Notes: a model not told the origin generated them from the sequence alone. A stretch of DNA of 64,000 nt from Dolomitihabitans soli (GCF_022213955.1 NZ_JAKNTW010000040.1:47493-111492); one strand, 5' to 3'. Positions 44,978 to 54,728 are shown, counted from the first letter of the stretch. Translations and numbers: made by a program.

Positions 44978-46165
44978 TCAGCCCGCCGCGGGGATCCGCG
45001 CGGCGGGCGTGCTGGTGAGGAACTGCTCCAGCACGAGGGTGGCGGCGCCCAGAGCCACCGCGTCGGGGCCCAGCCGGCCCAGCACGATCGAGGTGGCCGC
45101 GAACGGCTGGGCCAGCGAGTTGTCGCCGGCCGCCCGGCGGATGTCGGGCAGCAGCCGCTCGCCCAGCAGCAGCCCGGCCCAGCCGCCGATCACGATCCGC
45201 TCGGGGTTGACCAGGTTGATCAGGTTGGCCAGCCCGACGCCGAGATACGTGACGGTCTCCTCGACCACCGGCGATCCCGAGGTCAGCAGCTGGGCCAGCG
45301 CCTCCTGCCAGCCGGAGGTCCGGGTCTCGACGCCCGCCCTGGCCAGGATGGCCTCGGCCCCGATGTACGCCTCCAGGCACCCCTGCCCGCCGCACCGACA
45401 GGACCGGCCGCCCACCACGACCTTGATGTGACCCCACTCTCCCGCGCTCCGGCTCACCCCCCGTAGCGTCACGCCGTCGGTGATGACCATGGCCCCGACC
45501 CCCGAGCCGATGAGCACGATCACGGCGCTGCCGGCCCCGCGACCGGAGCCGAACCACAGCTCCGCCTGCCCCATCGTCTTGGCGCCGTTGTCGACGAACA
45601 GCGGAAGCGAGGTGCCCGCACGCAACAGCGATCCCATCGGGACGCCGTCCCAGCCGAACGTCTTGGCGTGGATGAGCGCGTCGGCGCCGGACTCCACTAT
45701 TCCGGGCACCCCCACCCCCACCCCGAGCACCTGCTCGGACGGGATCCCGGCGTCGGCGAGCACCACGTCGATGCCGGCCAGGATGTGCCTGGCGATCAGC
45801 TCCACGTCGTGCCGGGCCGGGCGCAGGGCGTACTCCACCCTGGCCAGCTCCGTCATGCCGAGGTCGAACAACTCGACCCGCACGTGGGTCTCGGCGACGT
45901 CGACGCCGATGGCGTAGCCGTAGCGGGGGTTCACGCGCAGCAGGACGCGCGGGCGGCCGCCGTCGGAGTCGACCTGGCCGGCCTCGACGATGATGCTGTC
46001 GCTCAGCAGGTCGCCGGTCATGGTGCTGACCGTCGCGGCGCTGAGCCCGGTCAGGGCGGTGAGATCGTTACGGCTCGCCGGCCCGTCGAAATAGAGCGTG
46101 CGCAGCAGCATCGCCCGGTTGCCCTTGCGAACATCGCGGACCGTCCTGCGCTGTGGCGTTGCCAT
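44978..46165 (-). CDS. ROK-family transcriptional repressor
   Basis: A 395-aa protein. The N-terminal winged helix (LRTLYFDGPASRNDLTALTG, LSAATVSTMTGDLL) binds DNA. The kinase-fold sugar-binding part has AIGVDVAETHVRVELFDLG, GVGVGVPGIVESG, the zinc site CRCGGQGCLEAYIG and VNPERIVIGGWAG. ATG at 46165 with GGAGG upstream is used rather than 46192. It is divergent from the ABC importer and probably controls it in answer to a sugar or sugar phosphate. Confidence 0.92.
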   Translation of the reverse strand: MATPQRRTVRDVRKGNRAMLLRTLYFDGPASRNDLTALTGLSAATVSTMTGDLLSDSIIVEAGQVDSDGGRPRVLLRVNPRYGYAIGVDVAETHVRVELFDLGMTELARVEYALRPARHDVELIARHILAGIDVVLADAGIPSEQVLGVGVGVPGIVESGADALIHAKTFGWDGVPMGSLLRAGTSLPLFVDNGAKTMGQAELWFGSGRGAGSAVIVLIGSGVGAMVITDGVTLRGVSRSAGEWGHIKVVVGGRSCRCGGQGCLEAYIGAEAILARAGVETRTSGWQEALAQLLTSGSPVVEETVTYLGVGLANLINLVNPERIVIGGWAGLLLGERLLPDIRRAAGDNSLAQPFAATSIVLGRLGPDAVALGAATLVLEQFLTSTPAARIPAAG

Positions 46166-46321
46166 GACCTTGCCTCCACGTCCAGCAAACATGTTAGTTC
46201 AGGCCCTGAAGAAGGACGTCTCAGTGCTCTCCGCCGCGTTACCAAAGCGTTTCGCGCGGAGGGCTGATCTTTTTTCGAAACTTAGATTATCTTCTGTGCG
46301 ACCCCCCGACGAGGAGACGAA

Positions 46322-47542
46322 ATGATCAGGAGAGTGACAGGGGCAGCCGCCGCCGTGGCGCTGCTAGCCGGGCTCACCGCGTGCGGTGGCGGCTCCGACG
46401 AGGCCGGAGCGTCCACGATGTTGACCTACTGGATGTTCCAGGACCGCACGCCGCAGGCGGGCGAGGTGGTCGACAAGATCCGCGCCGACTTCGAGAAGGT
46501 CAACCCGGGCGTCACCGTCAAGATCGTCAAGATTCCCAAGGACGACTACAACACCAAGCTCGGCAGCGCCATCTCCAGCGGCTCCGGCCCCGACGTCGGA
46601 GTGCTGGACCAGCCCCTGGTCCCCCGGTTCGCCCTCGACGGCACGATCAAGGAGGTCCCCGCCGGCCTGGTGGACGAGAAGGCGTTCTACGAGGGCGCCC
46701 TGGAGACCAACCGGGTCAACGCCAAGCTGTACGGCCTGCCGATCGACCACACCGCCGTGGCGCTCTTCTACAACAAGAAGTTCGTCCCGACTCCCCCGAA
46801 GACCTGGGACGAGCTCAAGCAGATCGCCGCGAAGGTCCACCAGGCCGACCCGAAGACCGCCGGAATGGTGGTGCCGAAGGGCGACGGCTACGGCGGCTGG
46901 ATGTGGCCGGGCTTCGTGGCCGGGGCCGGCGGCGACATGGTCGACGTGCAGAACAAGAAGATCCATTTCAACGAGCAGCCCGCCGTCGACGCGCTCCAGC
47001 TCTGGGTGGACCTGCTGCCCTCCTCGCCCCGCGAGATCACCGACTCGGACAAGTCATTCGAGAACGGCCTGGCCGGCATGATGATCTCCGGTCCGTGGGA
47101 CGTGGCCAACATCAAGGACCAGTTCCCCGACCTGCAACTGGGCGTCGCGCCGCTGCCGTACAAGACGGAGCCCGCGGGGAACATCGGCGGTGAGAACGCG
47201 GTGGTCTTCAGCAAGGGGAAGAACGCCGACCTGGCCTGGAAGTGGCTTGCGTTCATCACCAACGCCGACAACAACACGCAGCTCGCGCAGGCGCTGGGCG
47301 GCTTCCCGGTCAACATCGCGGCGGCCGAGCGGGACGCGGCGACCTTCGGTCCCGACCAGGCGGCCTTCCTTGAGCAGCTCAAGGTCGCCAGGGCCCGCCC
47401 GGCCGTACCGGAGTGGATCCAGATCAACGACGAGATCATCGCGCCTGCGCTGGAGAGCGCTCTCAGCGGCAAGTCCACCGCCAAGGAGTCCCTCGACGAC
47501 GCGGCGGCGAAGACCCGCACGCTGCTCGGCTGGACCGGCTGA
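46322..47542 (+). CDS. ABC transporter sugar-binding lipoprotein
   Basis: A 406-aa protein: signal with lipobox LLAGLTACG (lipidated Cys 21), then an SBP_bac_1 fold (LTYWMFQDRTPQAGEVVDKI, GPDVGVLDQPLVPRFA, KLYGLPIDHTAVALFYNKKF, FENGLAGMMISGPWDV). It captures an oligosaccharide outside the membrane and hands it to the two permeases that follow. The upstream gap has an A/T-rich stretch (ttttttcgaaacttagatta) that may hold the promoter. A 12-bp GAGAGCGCTCTC lies inside this gene at 47453-47464. Confidence 0.93.
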   Translation: MIRRVTGAAAAVALLAGLTACGGGSDEAGASTMLTYWMFQDRTPQAGEVVDKIRADFEKVNPGVTVKIVKIPKDDYNTKLGSAISSGSGPDVGVLDQPLVPRFALDGTIKEVPAGLVDEKAFYEGALETNRVNAKLYGLPIDHTAVALFYNKKFVPTPPKTWDELKQIAAKVHQADPKTAGMVVPKGDGYGGWMWPGFVAGAGGDMVDVQNKKIHFNEQPAVDALQLWVDLLPSSPREITDSDKSFENGLAGMMISGPWDVANIKDQFPDLQLGVAPLPYKTEPAGNIGGENAVVFSKGKNADLAWKWLAFITNADNNTQLAQALGGFPVNIAAAERDAATFGPDQAAFLEQLKVARARPAVPEWIQINDEIIAPALESALSGKSTAKESLDDAAAKTRTLLGWTG

Positions 47543-47560
47543 CCAGAAAGCGAGGCAACC

Positions 47561-48526
47561 GTGGCACCTCCGGTGCTGGCCGAGAAGCCCACCGTGACGC
47601 CCCGTCCCGGACGGCGCCGCCGTCCGGGCTTCGGGCGCCGCGACCACCTCATCGGGTGGCTGCTGATCGCTCCCGCGGTCGTTTACTTCCTGGTCTTCCT
47701 GCTCTTCCCGGCGCTGGCCGCGCTGTACTACAGCTTCACCGACTGGAACCTGCGCACCGCCCCGAACTGGGTCGGTCTGGCCAACTACACCGACCTGCTA
47801 TTCGATGACGCGAAATATCCGCATTTCTGGCAGTCGATCAAGGTCACCCTGCAGTACACCATCATCGCGGTGCCGCTGACCCTGGGCACCGCGCTGATCC
47901 AGGCCCTGCTGCTCAACGCGATCCACCGGGGCTCCAACTTCTTCCGGCTGCTGCTGTTCCTGCCGGTGGTCACCGCCGAGGCGGCGGTCGGCGCGATCTG
48001 GCGCTGGCTCTACGACCCGCAGTACGGCCTGATCAACACCTTCATCGAACTGTTCGGCATCCCCCGGCAGAACTGGCTGAACACCCCCGAACTGGTCATC
48101 CCGGCGCTGTCGTTCATCGCCGCCTGGCAGTGCGGGATCTCGATGATCATCTATCTCGCGGGGCTGAAAGGGATCCCGACGTCCATCAGGGAGGCCGCCG
48201 TCATCGACGGGGCGGGGCCGGTGCAACGGTTCTGGCGCGTGGTGGTGCCGATGCTCCGGCCGACCACGTTCTACCTGCTGGTCACGGGGGTGATCGCGGC
48301 GCTGCAGGTGTTCGGCCTGGTCTACGTGATCTTCTCGGGCGGCGGGAACAGGAGCGTCACCGGCGGCCCTGAGCAGTCGGGCCTGACCTACGTGCTGCAT
48401 CTCTATCTGTACGCGTTCCGCTATGACGCGATGGGGGCGGCCTGCGCGATGTCCTTCATCCTGTTCCTCTTCATCATGATCGTCACCGCGATGCAGTTCA
48501 AGTTCGTGAAACAGGAGGCGTCGTGA
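47561..48526 (+). CDS. ABC sugar transporter permease (MalF/UgpA type)
   Basis: A 321-aa inner-membrane protein with six hydrophobic spans. The N-terminal tail is Pro/Arg-rich, and the first span is HLIGWLLIAPAVVYFLVFLL. The EAA loop that contacts the ATPase is GIPTSIREAAVIDGAGPVQR. GTG start with GAGGCAACC upstream. It overlaps the second permease gene by GTGA. No ATPase gene is present, so it probably uses a shared MsiK-type ATPase encoded elsewhere, as is usual in actinomycetes. Confidence 0.92.
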   Translation: MAPPVLAEKPTVTPRPGRRRRPGFGRRDHLIGWLLIAPAVVYFLVFLLFPALAALYYSFTDWNLRTAPNWVGLANYTDLLFDDAKYPHFWQSIKVTLQYTIIAVPLTLGTALIQALLLNAIHRGSNFFRLLLFLPVVTAEAAVGAIWRWLYDPQYGLINTFIELFGIPRQNWLNTPELVIPALSFIAAWQCGISMIIYLAGLKGIPTSIREAAVIDGAGPVQRFWRVVVPMLRPTTFYLLVTGVIAALQVFGLVYVIFSGGGNRSVTGGPEQSGLTYVLHLYLYAFRYDAMGAACAMSFILFLFIMIVTAMQFKFVKQEAS

Positions 48527-49365
48527 CCCGGAACGTACGGAAGGCGCCCATCTATATCGCTCTCGTGCTGTTGGCGCTGGTGTCGGTGGTCCCGTTCCTG
48601 TGGATGCTGGCCACCTCGTTCAAGCACGGGTCCGACGTCTACACCCGGGTCCCGAGCCTGCTGCCGCTGGACCGCAAGACCGGCGAATGGTCGCCCACGC
48701 TGGAGAACTACGAGCACGTCCTGCAGGTCGGCGGGCTCGGCCAGGCGTTCCTCAACAGCGTGTGGGTCTGCCTCATCCTGGTGCCGGCGAAGCTGCTGAT
48801 CGACGCCCTCGCCGCCTACGCGTTCGCCCGGATCCCCTTCCCCGGGCGCGACAAGCTGTTCGTCGTGCTGCTGGCCGGGATGATGGTGCCGACGATCACG
48901 CTGCTGGTGCCGCGCATCCACGTCACCCAGCAACTGGGCATGTTCGACTCCCCGTGGGGGCTGATCGTGCCCAACGTCGCCTCGGTGCTGGACATCTTCC
49001 TGCTGCGCCAGTTCTTCCTCTCACTGCCCGGCGAGCTGGAGGAGGCGGCGCTCATCGACGGCGCGGGGCGGATGCAGATCTTCTGGCGGATCATCCTGCC
49101 GCTGTCCAAACCGGTGCTCGCCGTCGTCACGATCACCAGTTTCATCTTTCACTGGAACGATCTGGTGTGGCCGCTGGTCGTGCTCAACGACCCCGAGCTC
49201 TACACGCTGCCGCTGGCCCTCCAGCAACTCGCCAGCAGCGAGTCGGGACGGGCCTACTACATCATGGCCGGGGCGGCCCTGGCGGTCATCCCGGTGATCA
49301 TCGTGCTGCTGATCTTCCAGCGGCGGATCATGCAGGGGCTCGCGTTCACCGGCCTCAGGAGTTGA
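48523..49365 (+). CDS. ABC sugar transporter permease (MalG/UgpE type)
   Basis: A 280-aa partner permease with spans from YIALVLLALVSVVPFLWML onward. The EAA loop is PGELEEAALIDGAGRMQIFW, and ITSFIFHWNDLVWPLVVLND is the typical MalG segment. The GTG start overlaps the previous stop. Together with the binding lipoprotein it makes the importer; the next gene follows within 40 bp. Confidence 0.92.
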   Translation: MTRNVRKAPIYIALVLLALVSVVPFLWMLATSFKHGSDVYTRVPSLLPLDRKTGEWSPTLENYEHVLQVGGLGQAFLNSVWVCLILVPAKLLIDALAAYAFARIPFPGRDKLFVVLLAGMMVPTITLLVPRIHVTQQLGMFDSPWGLIVPNVASVLDIFLLRQFFLSLPGELEEAALIDGAGRMQIFWRIILPLSKPVLAVVTITSFIFHWNDLVWPLVVLNDPELYTLPLALQQLASSESGRAYYIMAGAALAVIPVIIVLLIFQRRIMQGLAFTGLRS

Positions 49366-49403
49366 TTTCCATCCTTACCACTAAGCATTCGACGCAAGCG
49401 CTC

Positions 49404-51356
49404 GTGCACACGCTGACCGAACCGCTGCTCTCCCGTCTCAGTCCCGGGCGGGCACGGCTCCGGCTGGGCGTGAACGCCGCGCACTACCCGGACGAGGCCG
49501 CCGAACTGGAGGCGTTCGCCCGCCCGCTGTGGGGGCTCGCGCCGCTGGCCGCGGGCGGCGGCGAGTTCGGGCACTGGGACCTGTGGCGGCACGGCCTCGC
49601 CTCCGGCACCGACCCCCGGCACGAGGAGTACTGGGGACCGGTCGGCGACCTCGATCAGCGGCTGGTGGAGACGGCGGCGATCGGCCTCGCCCTGGCCCTC
49701 GCCCCGGAGCACCTGTGGGATCCGCTGACCGGCCGGGAACGCGACAACCTGGCGGCCTGGCTCCGGCACGCGCTCACCGTCCGGGCCGCCGACAACAACT
49801 GGCAGTTCTTCCCCGTCATGGTCGGGCTCGGCCTGGACCGGGTCGGTGTCGCGTTCGATCCCGCCCCCAACACGGCCCGACTCGACCTCCTGGAGTCCTA
49901 CGCCCTCGGCCCCGGCTGGTACGGCGACGGCCCGGGCGCCCAGCGTGACTACTACGTCCCGTTCGCGATGCACTACTACGGGCTGATCTACGCCGCGCTC
50001 GCCGGGGAACGCGATCCCGCCCGCGCCGAACGCCTCCGCGGCAGGGCGTCGTCCTTCGCCCTCGACTTCCAGCACTGGTTCGCGTCGGACGGCGCTGCCG
50101 TGCCGTACGGCCGGAGCCTGACCTACCGCTTCGCGCAGGGAGCGTTCTGGGGCGCGCTCGCCTTCGCCGGGGTGGAGGCCCTGCCGTGGGGGGTGGTCCG
50201 CGGGCACCTGATGCGCCACCTGCGATGGTGGCTCGACCGGCCGATCCGTGACACGTCGGGGCTGCTCACCGTGGGGTACGGCTACCCGCAGCCGCACCTC
50301 GCCGAGCAGTACAACGCGCCGGGCTCGCCGTACTGGGGGATGAAGGCGTTCCTGCCGCTCGCGCTGCCCGGCACGCACCCCTTCTGGGCGGCGGCGGAAC
50401 TGGCCGCGCCGACGTTGCCGGAGGTCAGCACCCAGCCGGAGCCCGGGGCCGTGCTGATGCGGTGCGAGGAGGGCCGGCAGGTCGTCATGCTGAGTTCCAG
50501 ACAACACAGCACGTGGGTACGGCACGGCGCGGCGAAGTATGCGAAGTTCGCCTATTCCACCCGCTTCGGCTTCAGCGTGCCGAGTGGTTCACCGGGGCTG
50601 GAACAGGGCGCCTTCGACAGCACGCTGGCGTTGAGCGAGGACGGCACGCACTGGCGCCCGTGCGAGGAGCCGCGGTACGCCGACGCCGACGACGGGCTGC
50701 TCCACACCCGCTGGACGCCCTGGCCCGACGTGGAAGTGGAGACCTGGCTGCTGGCCGTCGCGCCGTGGCACATCCGCGTGCACCGGCTCACGACCCACCG
50801 GCGGCTCCGGTCGGCCGAGGGCGCTTTCGCGGTGAACCGCGACATCCCACCGCACCGCACCGCGACGGGTCCGGGACACGCCCGCCTCGACTCACCGGCT
50901 GGAGCCTGCCTGATCGAAGCCATCCGGGTCCCGGCCGACGCCGAAGACGGCCGGCCCGTTCCTGTTCCTCCTGTTCCCGGAGCAGGCGCGCAGGCCCCGG
51001 CCGGCGTTCTCCAGAGCGGCCGGCCGCAGACAAAGGGCTCCCGCACCACCGGCGTTCTCGAGAGCGGCCGGCCGCAGACGGAGGGCTCCCGCACCACCGG
51101 CGTGCTCAGGAGCGGGCGACTGGTCCGGGCGCTTCCCGGAACCAACGTGCTCGTCCCCCGCACCCTCATCCCCACGCTGACCGGCACGCACGAACCGGGC
51201 GAGCACTGGCTGGCCTGCGCGATCCTCGGTACGGCGGAGCTGCCCCCGGCCACGGACTGGCCCGAGCCGCCGACCTGGGCGGCCGTCTCGGCACGACTGA
51301 CACCCGGCAGCTCTGGTGCGGCGTCCAGCAACGTTCACCGGCTCCAGGAGTCGTGA
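49404..51356 (+). CDS. DUF2264 protein, probable glycan-processing enzyme
   Basis: A 650-aa protein. The N-terminal about 380 residues match DUF2264 (PLWGLAPLAAGGGEFGHWDL, ADNNWQFFPVMVGLGLDRVG, RDYYVPFAMHYYGLIYAAL, SPYWGMKAFLPLALPG), a likely (alpha/alpha)6 barrel. A beta-sandwich part follows (HSTWVRHGAAKYAKFAYSTR). The C-terminal region contains a 16-residue tandem repeat. The start is unclear: GTG 49404 lacks a good RBS, and AGGAG lies right before TTG 49362. Its place behind the importer suggests intracellular breakdown of the imported sugar. Confidence 0.8.
   Translation: MHTLTEPLLSRLSPGRARLRLGVNAAHYPDEAAELEAFARPLWGLAPLAAGGGEFGHWDLWRHGLASGTDPRHEEYWGPVGDLDQRLVETAAIGLALALAPEHLWDPLTGRERDNLAAWLRHALTVRAADNNWQFFPVMVGLGLDRVGVAFDPAPNTARLDLLESYALGPGWYGDGPGAQRDYYVPFAMHYYGLIYAALAGERDPARAERLRGRASSFALDFQHWFASDGAAVPYGRSLTYRFAQGAFWGALAFAGVEALPWGVVRGHLMRHLRWWLDRPIRDTSGLLTVGYGYPQPHLAEQYNAPGSPYWGMKAFLPLALPGTHPFWAAAELAAPTLPEVSTQPEPGAVLMRCEEGRQVVMLSSRQHSTWVRHGAAKYAKFAYSTRFGFSVPSGSPGLEQGAFDSTLALSEDGTHWRPCEEPRYADADDGLLHTRWTPWPDVEVETWLLAVAPWHIRVHRLTTHRRLRSAEGAFAVNRDIPPHRTATGPGHARLDSPAGACLIEAIRVPADAEDGRPVPVPPVPGAGAQAPAGVLQSGRPQTKGSRTTGVLESGRPQTEGSRTTGVLRSGRLVRALPGTNVLVPRTLIPTLTGTHEPGEHWLACAILGTAELPPATDWPEPPTWAAVSARLTPGSSGAASSNVHRLQES
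51003..51120 (+). repeat. 48-bp tandem repeat inside the DUF2264 gene
   Basis: Units begin at 51003, 51051 and 51099 (two full, one partial) and encode GVLQSGRPQTKGSRTT, GVLESGRPQTEGSRTT, GVLRSGR. The period keeps the frame. It looks like a recent duplication of a surface loop. Confidence 0.85.
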
Positions 51357-51559
51357 TCATCGGGAGCCGCTTGGTTCGTGGAACCTGGGCGTGATCTCAG
51401 GGGGCGGCCAGGAGGGTTCACGGAGGCGGTCAGCGCGAAGCTCTACGCATGTCGAAAGAGCCGGCACCGGGAGTGTCCGGGTTGCTGATCGCCTCGCAGA
51501 ACATCCTGGTGATGACCGCCGGCTCGATCAGCCTGGGCACGCTTGGGCTGCGCGTCGGG

Positions 51560-52186
51560 TCATCGGGGGCGTTCGGTGATCGCGGAGAATCCCTTGCCCA
51601 GATCCCAGCGCAGTGACGTCCTGGTCTCCGTGGAATTGCGGATGAATGTGGCCCGCCTGCCGTTCGTGGTGACCGAGACGCGTCCCCAGCCGTCGAAGTC
51701 GTCGGTGAGGTGGTGGACCCAGGTGTTCAGCCGCCCGATGCCGACCGCGGCGATGGACTCGGTCGGAGGCTCACCATCGGAGCAGTAGACACCGAAGTCC
51801 GCGATCGCCGCGACGGTCCCCCCGCCGGTCTTGAGCGTGATGCCCTGGCAGGCTTCCGTCTTGGTCCGGTAGATCGCCACCGGCTTGCTCCACCCGGTCT
51901 TCGGGCTGTAGTGCTGTTCGAACAGCCCTTTGCGGCGAAGGTAGTGCATGGCCACCCGCCGGCCGTCGGGAAGCCTGACCATCGCGTTGAACGGGTCGCC
52001 TTCGCCGTTCCACGGCACATCGCTCTTCCGCAACCCTGGGGAGTCCGCCGGGTCGACGGCTTTGACCTGATCGGTGGTGGCGGAGGCCTTCTGCGTGCCG
52101 TTCTGGACCGCACTCTCCTGGCCGCAGCCCGCCATGCTGACGAGCACGACCACCCCGGCCACCGCACTGATTCCGCCCCTGCGCAC
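51560..52186 (-). CDS. Lipoprotein of unknown function
   Basis: A 208-aa protein from GTG 52186 with GGGGGA upstream. The signal ends in VLVSMAGCG (lipobox, Cys 21). The mature part has strand-rich repeats (NAMVRLPDGRRVAMHYLRRK, KPVAIYRTKTEACQGITLKT) and may be a small beta-propeller or sandwich. No family recognised. It stands alone; the 200-bp gap to the DUF2264 gene shows no other gene. Confidence 0.7.
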   Translation of the reverse strand: MRRGGISAVAGVVVLVSMAGCGQESAVQNGTQKASATTDQVKAVDPADSPGLRKSDVPWNGEGDPFNAMVRLPDGRRVAMHYLRRKGLFEQHYSPKTGWSKPVAIYRTKTEACQGITLKTGGGTVAAIADFGVYCSDGEPPTESIAAVGIGRLNTWVHHLTDDFDGWGRVSVTTNGRRATFIRNSTETRTSLRWDLGKGFSAITERPR

Positions 52187-52448
52187 AGCCGTCCCCCTTG
52201 CCCCACGCCCGCCTCGATGGCGTGCGGGCCGCCTGATCGATCCTCGCACGTTACTTCGCACCGGCCAAGGGATCCGCTGAGGAGGCGGGCATTCCAGCAC
52301 CACCGCGGCCGATCGGAAAGGATGGGTCCATGTCGAACCCCGTCCCGGAGCCCTGGTGGTCGGTGCCATCCGGCACGCCGCCCGTGTTCCAGTTCGCGGC
52401 GGACGGCCGCCCCGTGTCACCCAGCTCCGCTAACCACCTCAGGCCGCG

Positions 52449-53894
52449 TCAAGCCACCGAGGAGGCGGGGTGCCGCCGCGCAGGGGCTAGCAGGGCCCAG
52501 ACGGCGATCGCGCCAACGGCGCACGCGGCCGCCACACACCACAACGTGATGTGCCAGGCGTCGGTGAACTGCGCGGCGTTGACCTCCCGGCCGGGACCGG
52601 CGAAGCCACCGGCGGCCACCTTCGCGGCGACGTCGCCGATCCGCGACTGGAGCAGAGTGATCAGCGCGGTGCCGAACAGGGTGGTGACCATCATGCCGCC
52701 GCCGGCCCGCACGGTGTTGAGGAGCCCGGTGGCCATGCCCAGCCGGTCGGGCTCCACCTGGTTCATCGCCTGCGCGTCGGTGATGCCGATGACCAGGCCC
52801 ATGCCGATCCCGACCGTGGCCAGCGGACCCAGCAGCCCGGGAACGCCGATGCCCGGACGCAGCACGGTCAGCCAGGCGTTGCCTGCCGCGATCAGGACCA
52901 GGCTGAGCGTGATCAGCGCACGGGGCGACATGCCGCGGTTCACCAAACGGCCACCGACCTGGGGCAGCAGCAACACAGGTGCGGTGAGCATCAACATGGT
53001 GAGCCCGGCGACCTGGGCCGAGACACCGTTGACGCCCTGCAGATAGGTGGGCAGGAACGCCACCACTCCGGCGGGCCCGCCCGCGACGAAGAGACCGGCC
53101 AGGCACCAGGCCATAAACCGCCGGTTACGAAGCAGGGCCAGATCGAGCACCGGTTGCTCGCTGCGCCGTACGGCCAGCGTGAACACCGCCAGCAGGACCA
53201 GGCCGGCGGCGAGCGGGATGCCCACCTCGGGACTGCCCCAGCCGGTGTCGGCGGCCTGGTTGAAGCCGAACATCAGCAGTGCGAGCGCGGCGATCAGGGT
53301 GAGGGCGCCGGTCACGTCGACCCGGGGCCGCCGGTCGGCACGCGATTCGGCCATCAGTGTCGAGCCGGCCGTGAGGAGCACGCCGACGACGGCGAAAACG
53401 GCGAACGTCGCGCGCCAGCCGACCGCGCCCACCAGCCAGCCGGACAGACTGGGGCCGATCGCCATTCCCACGCCGGCGGTCGTGCCCATCGCCGCGTACG
53501 CCCGGGTGCGAGCGGAGCCGGTGAACGTGCTGCCGAGAATCGCGCCGCCCGCCGCCATCACCCCCGCGGCACCGATGCCCGAGAGCGTCCGCGCCACATC
53601 GAGCACCAGGATGTCGCCGGCCAGCGCGCTCATCAGCGCCCCGCCGGTGTAACAGGCCGCGCCGACGGCGAAGACCCGGCGACGGCCGAACAGGTCGCCC
53701 AGCGAGCCCACCACCAGCATGAGGGATGCGGCGGCGAGAAAATAGCCAACGACGACCCACTGGAGGGCGGCACCGGAGGCGTTCAGATCCAGCCCGATCT
53801 GCGGTAACGCGACCGACATGCCAGACATGAGCATCGGCAGGGCGAGGAAGCCCAGCAGTACGGCGGACAACGTGACGGTGAGGCGTCTGTTCAT
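52449..53894 (-). CDS. MFS drug-efflux transporter, DHA2 (14-TM) type
   Basis: A 481-aa protein with about 14 membrane spans. Motif A is GSLGDLFGRRRVFAVGAACY and motif C lies in GVGMAIGPSLSGWLVGAVGW. It would export a toxic compound using the proton gradient. ATG 53894 or 53909; neither has a clear RBS, so the mRNA may be leaderless. It follows a TetR gene on the same strand, with a palindromic operator in the gap, so it is probably TetR-controlled. Confidence 0.9.
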   Translation of the reverse strand: MNRRLTVTLSAVLLGFLALPMLMSGMSVALPQIGLDLNASGAALQWVVVGYFLAAASLMLVVGSLGDLFGRRRVFAVGAACYTGGALMSALAGDILVLDVARTLSGIGAAGVMAAGGAILGSTFTGSARTRAYAAMGTTAGVGMAIGPSLSGWLVGAVGWRATFAVFAVVGVLLTAGSTLMAESRADRRPRVDVTGALTLIAALALLMFGFNQAADTGWGSPEVGIPLAAGLVLLAVFTLAVRRSEQPVLDLALLRNRRFMAWCLAGLFVAGGPAGVVAFLPTYLQGVNGVSAQVAGLTMLMLTAPVLLLPQVGGRLVNRGMSPRALITLSLVLIAAGNAWLTVLRPGIGVPGLLGPLATVGIGMGLVIGITDAQAMNQVEPDRLGMATGLLNTVRAGGGMMVTTLFGTALITLLQSRIGDVAAKVAAGGFAGPGREVNAAQFTDAWHITLWCVAAACAVGAIAVWALLAPARRHPASSVA

Positions 53895-53910
53895 TGATGT
53901 AAAGTACATA

Positions 53911-53931
53911 GTTTATGGCAAATCATAAAAC
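53911..53931. promoter_or_regulatory. TetR-type operator candidate before the MFS gene
   Basis: The near-palindrome GTTTATG-gcaaat-CATAAAAC lies 17 bp upstream of the MFS start, next to a second short one (TGTAaagTACA, 53898-53908). The A/T-rich patch stands out against the high-GC context. Confidence 0.6.
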
Positions 53932-53979
53932 GTATAATGCAAACATGGGGACTTCGACGAAGTCAGGGACTGTAAGGGC

Positions 53980-54612
53980 TCAGGCCAGGTGGCCGTACAG
54001 GAAGGTGCGGACGCCGGCGGTGACCGCTGCGCTGACGTCCTCCTGGGCGGACGGGCTGGACGGGCCGGCGGGTGAGATGAGCAGCATCAAGTGAACGGCC
54101 GCCCGGTTGGCGTCGTCGAAGCGCAGCAACCCGCGGTCGGCCAGTCGCGACAGGTGCTGGGCGAGCTCGCGGCGGACCCGCAGCGGCCCCGTCTCTTGCC
54201 AGGCTTCGATGGCGGCCTGCGGGATGTGCCCGGCCTCGGCGTTGATCTGACGAACCAGGGCGAAGTGCGCCGCGTGCTCGGCCGCCATCGGAGTCGCCAA
54301 CGCCTCCCCGAACTCGATGAGATCGGCCTCCAGGTCGGTGACCTTGCGCAGATAACGGTCGATGATCGCGACCTGGGCGTCGGCGACCCGCGTGGCGCTC
54401 TCCTGGATGACGCTCTCGAAGAGTTCCGCCTTGTCGGTGAAATGGTTGTAGATGGTGCGCGTGGACACCCCGGCCTGGGCCGAGATCGCGTCGATGCTCG
54501 CCCGGGTGTAACCGTCGCGCGCGAACACCAGGAGAGCCCCTGCGAGGATCGCCCTGCGCTTGTCCGCCAGCCCGCCGCGCGGACGCGGCTTGGTCGTGTC
54601 GTTCGCGGCCAT
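53980..54612 (-). CDS. TetR-family transcriptional regulator
   Basis: A 210-aa protein. The HTH is DKRRAILAGALLVFARDGYT, then DAISAQAGVSTRTIYNHFTD. The C-terminal ligand pocket is helical (DLEADLIEFGEALATPMAAE). ATG at 54612 is used; the frame extends to 54660. It lies 71 bp upstream of the MFS gene and 117 bp downstream of the FMN-reductase gene, all on one strand, and likely represses the efflux pump. Confidence 0.9.
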   Translation of the reverse strand: MAANDTTKPRPRGGLADKRRAILAGALLVFARDGYTRASIDAISAQAGVSTRTIYNHFTDKAELFESVIQESATRVADAQVAIIDRYLRKVTDLEADLIEFGEALATPMAAEHAAHFALVRQINAEAGHIPQAAIEAWQETGPLRVRRELAQHLSRLADRGLLRFDDANRAAVHLMLLISPAGPSSPSAQEDVSAAVTAGVRTFLYGHLA

Positions 54613-54728
54613 CTGCGGATTCTCCAACCTCGTCACCTTGATCATCGCAAGGCATGCCATGCGCGTCGCACCCTATCCTGCAAGCTCGGGCAGGGGCGGG
54701 ACGCGACAGGTCGCCCCTGGCCAGACGG

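Noticed and set aside
47453..47464. Third LacI-type operator inside the binding-protein gene
   Set aside because: The 12-bp palindrome is shorter, in coding sequence, and encodes ordinary residues (ESALSG); it may be chance, so it is only mentioned with the operators.
48600..49403. Upstream part of the long frame containing DUF2264 (918 aa)
   Set aside because: It is an out-of-frame shadow of the second permease gene; homology begins only after about 49404.
52330..53046. 238-aa rightward ORF starting MSNPVPEPWWSVPSG
   Set aside because: The first 40 residues look protein-like, but the rest runs antisense through the MFS gene. At most it is a truncated remnant.
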